A stretch of DNA of 23,313 bases, from assembly GCA_965657935.1 (NCBI GenBank), contig CBFHQE010000034.1:1-23313 (forward strand), given 5' to 3'. Source of the DNA: Maricaulis sp965657935. GTDB taxonomy: Bacteria > Pseudomonadota > Alphaproteobacteria > Caulobacterales > Maricaulaceae. The first letter of the stretch is position 1, and every line of letters begins with the position of its first letter. The notes under the pieces were generated by a model, which saw nothing but the letters and a program-made list of their open reading frames with translations, was not told the origin of the DNA and did not search any database. Of the stretch, positions 21,429 through 23,313 are shown in pieces. A program made the translations under genes and the position numbers.

Positions 21429-22768
21429 CAGTGTCCTCCCGCTTCGGCTGAGGCGCCGGCAGAGACGGGCATCAACGAAACTTCGCTCGGTGAACCACCC
21501 GCTGCCAACTGACGCAGGGCGATATCGGCGCGATGGGCCGCCACCTGCGCATCGACCCAGGCCAGACCCGCCCGTGTGCGGATCTCGAATGCGGTCAGCA
21601 GGTCGAACACGCCGAGCTGCATGGCGTTGTAATGTAACATTGTCTGGTCCAGCATTTCCTGGCTGGACGGCAACAGGATCATATCCACGTCTCGCGCCTG
21701 TTCGCGGGCCAGATCGAGCACCCAACTCGCGCTGCCCACAGCCGCTGTAATATCAGCCGTCAGCGCGGCATGGCGCTCCAGGGCCTGCTCGGCGCGAAGC
21801 CGTGCTACGGTTCGCCTGTGCTGGCCCTGGTCGAAAATCGGCAACGCGATTTCAGCCATCCAGCCCCTGGCCCATTGGCGATCTTCACGCTCAGCAGCCA
21901 GTCCCAGCTCTGCATGGTCCAGCAGGCTGGCCCAGTTCTCCAGCCCCGCACTGCGAGACGCGGCCTCGACCTGCGCTCTCGACCGCGCCAGCGGCAGGCT
22001 GACTTGAAGCGCTGCATCTGGGCCGAGGCCATTGGACAGTGGCAGGTCCGGCAGGGTCTGTGGCAAATCCTCCAGCGAGACGGGCCGCCCGACCAGGCGC
22101 TCCAGAGTAAAACGCGCCGTTTCTGCCTGCAGGCGCGCCGCCGCCTGTTCAAGCTGGACATTGATCTGCATGTTTCTTTCGCGCACCAGCGCAATTGGCG
22201 GGCGGTTGCCGGCGGCGTCCAGCTCCTGGGCAACAGTCATCGCCGCTTCGGAGGCATCGACAATGCGAGCGTAAAGATCAAGGCGTAGTTTGGCGGCGAC
22301 AGCCTCGACCCAGGCCCGTTCGACCTCGGCGGTGAAATCGATCAGGCGCAACAAGGCATCGCTGCGTTGGGCCTCGTAGTTCGCGCGCGCTTCGCGTGTT
22401 CGCCAGGGTGTCGCGGCGACCCCGAGCACAGACGCGCGCAGGTCGACATCAAACACGCGTCCATGGTCACCGCCCGGCAGGCTGACCACTTCGAAAATCG
22501 GGTTGGATGGCCGGGATCGGGCGTTGAGCTCGGCAGCAGATATACCGGCCTGCAACAGGTCAGCCCGGACGGAGCGATTATGTGTCAGGGCCAGGTTGAT
22601 GACCGTGGACGGACTGACGAGGGAAGCCGGACCGTCCTGGTTCAACTCGGCACGTTCAACTGCCTCGTCAAGCACACCCGATACGGCCTGCTCCGGGGCC
22701 AGCGAAACACACCCGCCGAGCAGCGCGGCGGCAACAGAGAGGGCGACTAGGGTTTTGCCGTACATCAT
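21428..22768 (-). CDS. TolC-family outer-membrane efflux lipoprotein
   Basis: This 446-residue protein has a lipoprotein signal (ALLGGC, Cys20) and the two long helical repeats of outer-membrane factors, with family phrases such as LALTHNRSVRADLLQAGISAAELNARSRPSNP and the matching second half. The outer-membrane channel partner of CusC/CzcC systems would form the exit duct for metal from the periplasm. No RND or membrane-fusion gene is next to it. It starts 37 nt from divergent csoR and shares the CsoR operator. Two adjacent ATG codons (22768, 22765) are possible starts. It ends with a short His-terminal tail. Confidence 0.88.
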   Translation of the reverse strand: MMYGKTLVALSVAAALLGGCVSLAPEQAVSGVLDEAVERAELNQDGPASLVSPSTVINLALTHNRSVRADLLQAGISAAELNARSRPSNPIFEVVSLPGGDHGRVFDVDLRASVLGVAATPWRTREARANYEAQRSDALLRLIDFTAEVERAWVEAVAAKLRLDLYARIVDASEAAMTVAQELDAAGNRPPIALVRERNMQINVQLEQAAARLQAETARFTLERLVGRPVSLEDLPQTLPDLPLSNGLGPDAALQVSLPLARSRAQVEAASRSAGLENWASLLDHAELGLAAEREDRQWARGWMAEIALPIFDQGQHRRTVARLRAEQALERHAALTADITAAVGSASWVLDLAREQARDVDMILLPSSQEMLDQTMLHYNAMQLGVFDLLTAFEIRTRAGLAWVDAQVAAHRADIALRQLAAGGSPSEVSLMPVSAGASAEAGGH

Positions 22769-22772
22769 AGAC

Positions 22773-22802
22773 TTGCCCTATCATACCCCCTGGGGGTATA
22801 CA
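22773..22802 (+). promoter_or_regulatory. Predicted csoR promoter (leaderless)
   Basis: TTGCCC (22773-22778), N18, TATACA (22797-22802) are followed by the csoR ATG at 22806. The start codon is therefore only 3 nt past the -10 element, so any transcript from here would be leaderless or use the second ATG (22809). The CsoR operator overlaps the spacer and the -10. Confidence 0.4.
22783..22799. promoter_or_regulatory. CsoR operator, perfect 17-bp palindrome
   Basis: ATACCCCC-T-GGGGGTAT is a perfect inverted repeat in the 37-nt gap between the divergent tolC and csoR genes. It matches the known GC-block CsoR operator type (TACCC...GGGTA). It covers the -10 of csoR, and on the minus strand TATGAT (22784-22779) would be the tolC -10, so one bound repressor can shut both directions. 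Confidence 0.85.
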
Positions 22803-22805
22803 AGA

Positions 22806-23105
22806 ATGATGGCCATCACGACCTCACCCGCATCCGAATCCCGCGAAAAGTCCCTGACCCGTCTGAAACGGGTCGAAGGACAGGTGCGCGGCATTGCTCG
22901 CATGCTCGAAGAAGATCGTTACTGCATAGACATCCTGACGCAGCTCTCCGCAGTGAAATCAGCCCTGGGGGCCGTGGAGCGCGAAATTCTCAAGGATCAT
23001 TCCCGTCATTGCGTCGCTCACGCCATCGATAGCGGAGATGCGGCGGATCAGCGCGAGAAGTTGAACGAGCTGATTGAACTCCTGTCCAAACACTATCGCC
23101 TCTAG
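22806..23105 (+). CDS. csoR: CsoR-type copper-sensing repressor
   Basis: This 99-residue all-helical repressor of the CsoR/RcnR (DUF156) family has the signature LKRVEGQVRGIARMLEE at about 20-36. The Cu(I) ligands of CsoR are all there: Cys40, His65 and Cys69, with the spacing (25 and 4) of the Mycobacterium protein. This separates it from nickel/cobalt RcnR. Cu(I) binding releases it from DNA. It is divergent from the four-gene copper operon and has a perfect palindromic operator 6 nt before its start. Autoregulation is likely. Confidence 0.93.
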   Translation: MMAITTSPASESREKSLTRLKRVEGQVRGIARMLEEDRYCIDILTQLSAVKSALGAVEREILKDHSRHCVAHAIDSGDAADQREKLNELIELLSKHYRL

Positions 23106-23112
23106 AGGTGAC

Positions 23113-23135
23113 AGACCGGCCGACGCGTCTAGTTT
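23113..23135 (+). promoter_or_regulatory. Possible promoter of the HDAC-like gene (leaderless)
   Basis: GTGACA (23108-23113), N16, TAGTTT (23130-23135) precede the ATG at 23142 by 6 nt, with no ribosome-binding site. The -10 block shares TCTAGTTT with the one at 9561-9568. Match is moderate. Confidence 0.35.
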
Positions 23136-23141
23136 ATCGTC

Positions 23142-23313
23142 ATGCGCGTTTTCTACTCCGACACATTCAACCTGCCGCTCCCCGACAGGCACCGTTTTCC
23201 CAACACCAAATACGCGATGTTGCGGGAAAAGCTGATCGGCGATGCGGTGATCAGCCCGGACATGCTGGAACGCTCACCGCTGGTCGAGCGTACCGATATC
23301 CTGCGGGCCCATG
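23142..23313 (+). CDS. Class II histone deacetylase-like (AcuC/HDAC family) protein, 5' part
   Basis: Only the first 57 codons are in the window; the gene runs off the right edge. The segment FYSDTFNLPLP...HRFPNTKYAMLRE is the conserved start of bacterial histone-deacetylase-family hydrolases (acetoin-utilisation protein-like zinc amidohydrolases), including the HRFP turn. The zinc ligands lie beyond the window. It follows csoR by 36 nt. In many alphaproteobacteria an HDAC-like gene sits near isoprenoid (xseB/dxs) genes; that could not be checked here. Confidence 0.85.
   Translation, partial: MRVFYSDTFNLPLPDRHRFPNTKYAMLREKLIGDAVISPDMLERSPLVERTDILRAH

Noticed and set aside
20850..21512. Long plus-strand frame opposite the multicopper oxidase
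   Set aside because: The minus strand carries all four copper motifs; the plus frame is His-rich only as a reflection of them.
19020..23112. Short GAGGTG direct repeat at both edges of the copper island
   Set aside because: Six bases are expected by chance at this GC content; not evidence of target-site duplication.
1..23313. tRNA, rRNA, CRISPR, IS or prophage genes
   Set aside because: No spaced repeats, transposase or integrase motifs, or tRNA-like folds were seen in gaps, which are all under about 300 bases.

Overview
The window looks like chromosomal DNA of a GC-rich marine, probably stalked alphaproteobacterium of the Caulobacterales/Maricaulales type (Maricaulis-like). This rests on gene content: a GapR (DUF2312) gene, a TacA-like sigma-54 response regulator, the bolA / J-domain / cobS order, the cysteine-poor form of ribosomal protein bL36, a PilZ protein, and a GANTC (CcrM-type) site inside a perfect palindrome. 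The species call is inference; no 16S or other marker is present. No tRNA, rRNA, CRISPR, IS element or prophage gene was seen, and no gap without a gene exceeds about 300 bases.

Layout, left to right. 1-218 holds a dispersed-repeat-like hairpin and a second hairpin downstream of an SDR oxidoreductase (minus). The SDR gene is divergent from a TetR regulator, with a shared inverted repeat between them. Next come a very short bL36 gene (rpmJ) with its own promoter and terminator, a HAD hydrolase, and a two-gene acyl-CoA dehydrogenase operon that probably makes a heteromeric enzyme. A membrane desaturase (minus) converges on that operon and is divergent from a secreted S41-type protease. A TPR protein and an alpha/beta hydrolase follow as a pair.

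9.2-14 kb is a chromosome and cell-cycle flavoured core: gapR, a secreted NTF2-like protein, two uncharacterised proteins, a PPK2 polyphosphate kinase divergent from an ASCH-domain protein, and the TacA-like activator. 14-17.8 kb carries a CPBP membrane protease, a second alpha/beta hydrolase, a small membrane protein that appears frameshifted and is translationally coupled to bolA, bolA itself, a J-domain protein, and a tandem PilZ protein.

17.8-23.3 kb begins with an AT-rich divergent control region (GANTC palindrome plus a strong hairpin) and cobS. The partner cobT, normally next to cobS, is absent. In its place, and overlapping the cobS stop, lies a compact copper-response island: CsoR repressor, a 17-bp operator, a TolC-type outer-membrane lipoprotein, a Tat-exported multicopper oxidase, a CusF-like His-rich protein and a PepSY membrane protein. 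The four effector genes are essentially gapless. They look like a periplasmic copper detoxification unit with no inner-membrane pump encoded beside it. The window ends inside a class II histone-deacetylase-like gene.

Several genes (TetR, desaturase, TPR, csoR, HDAC-like) have a plausible -10 element only about 5-8 nt before the start codon and no Shine-Dalgarno sequence. This suggests frequent leaderless mRNAs.
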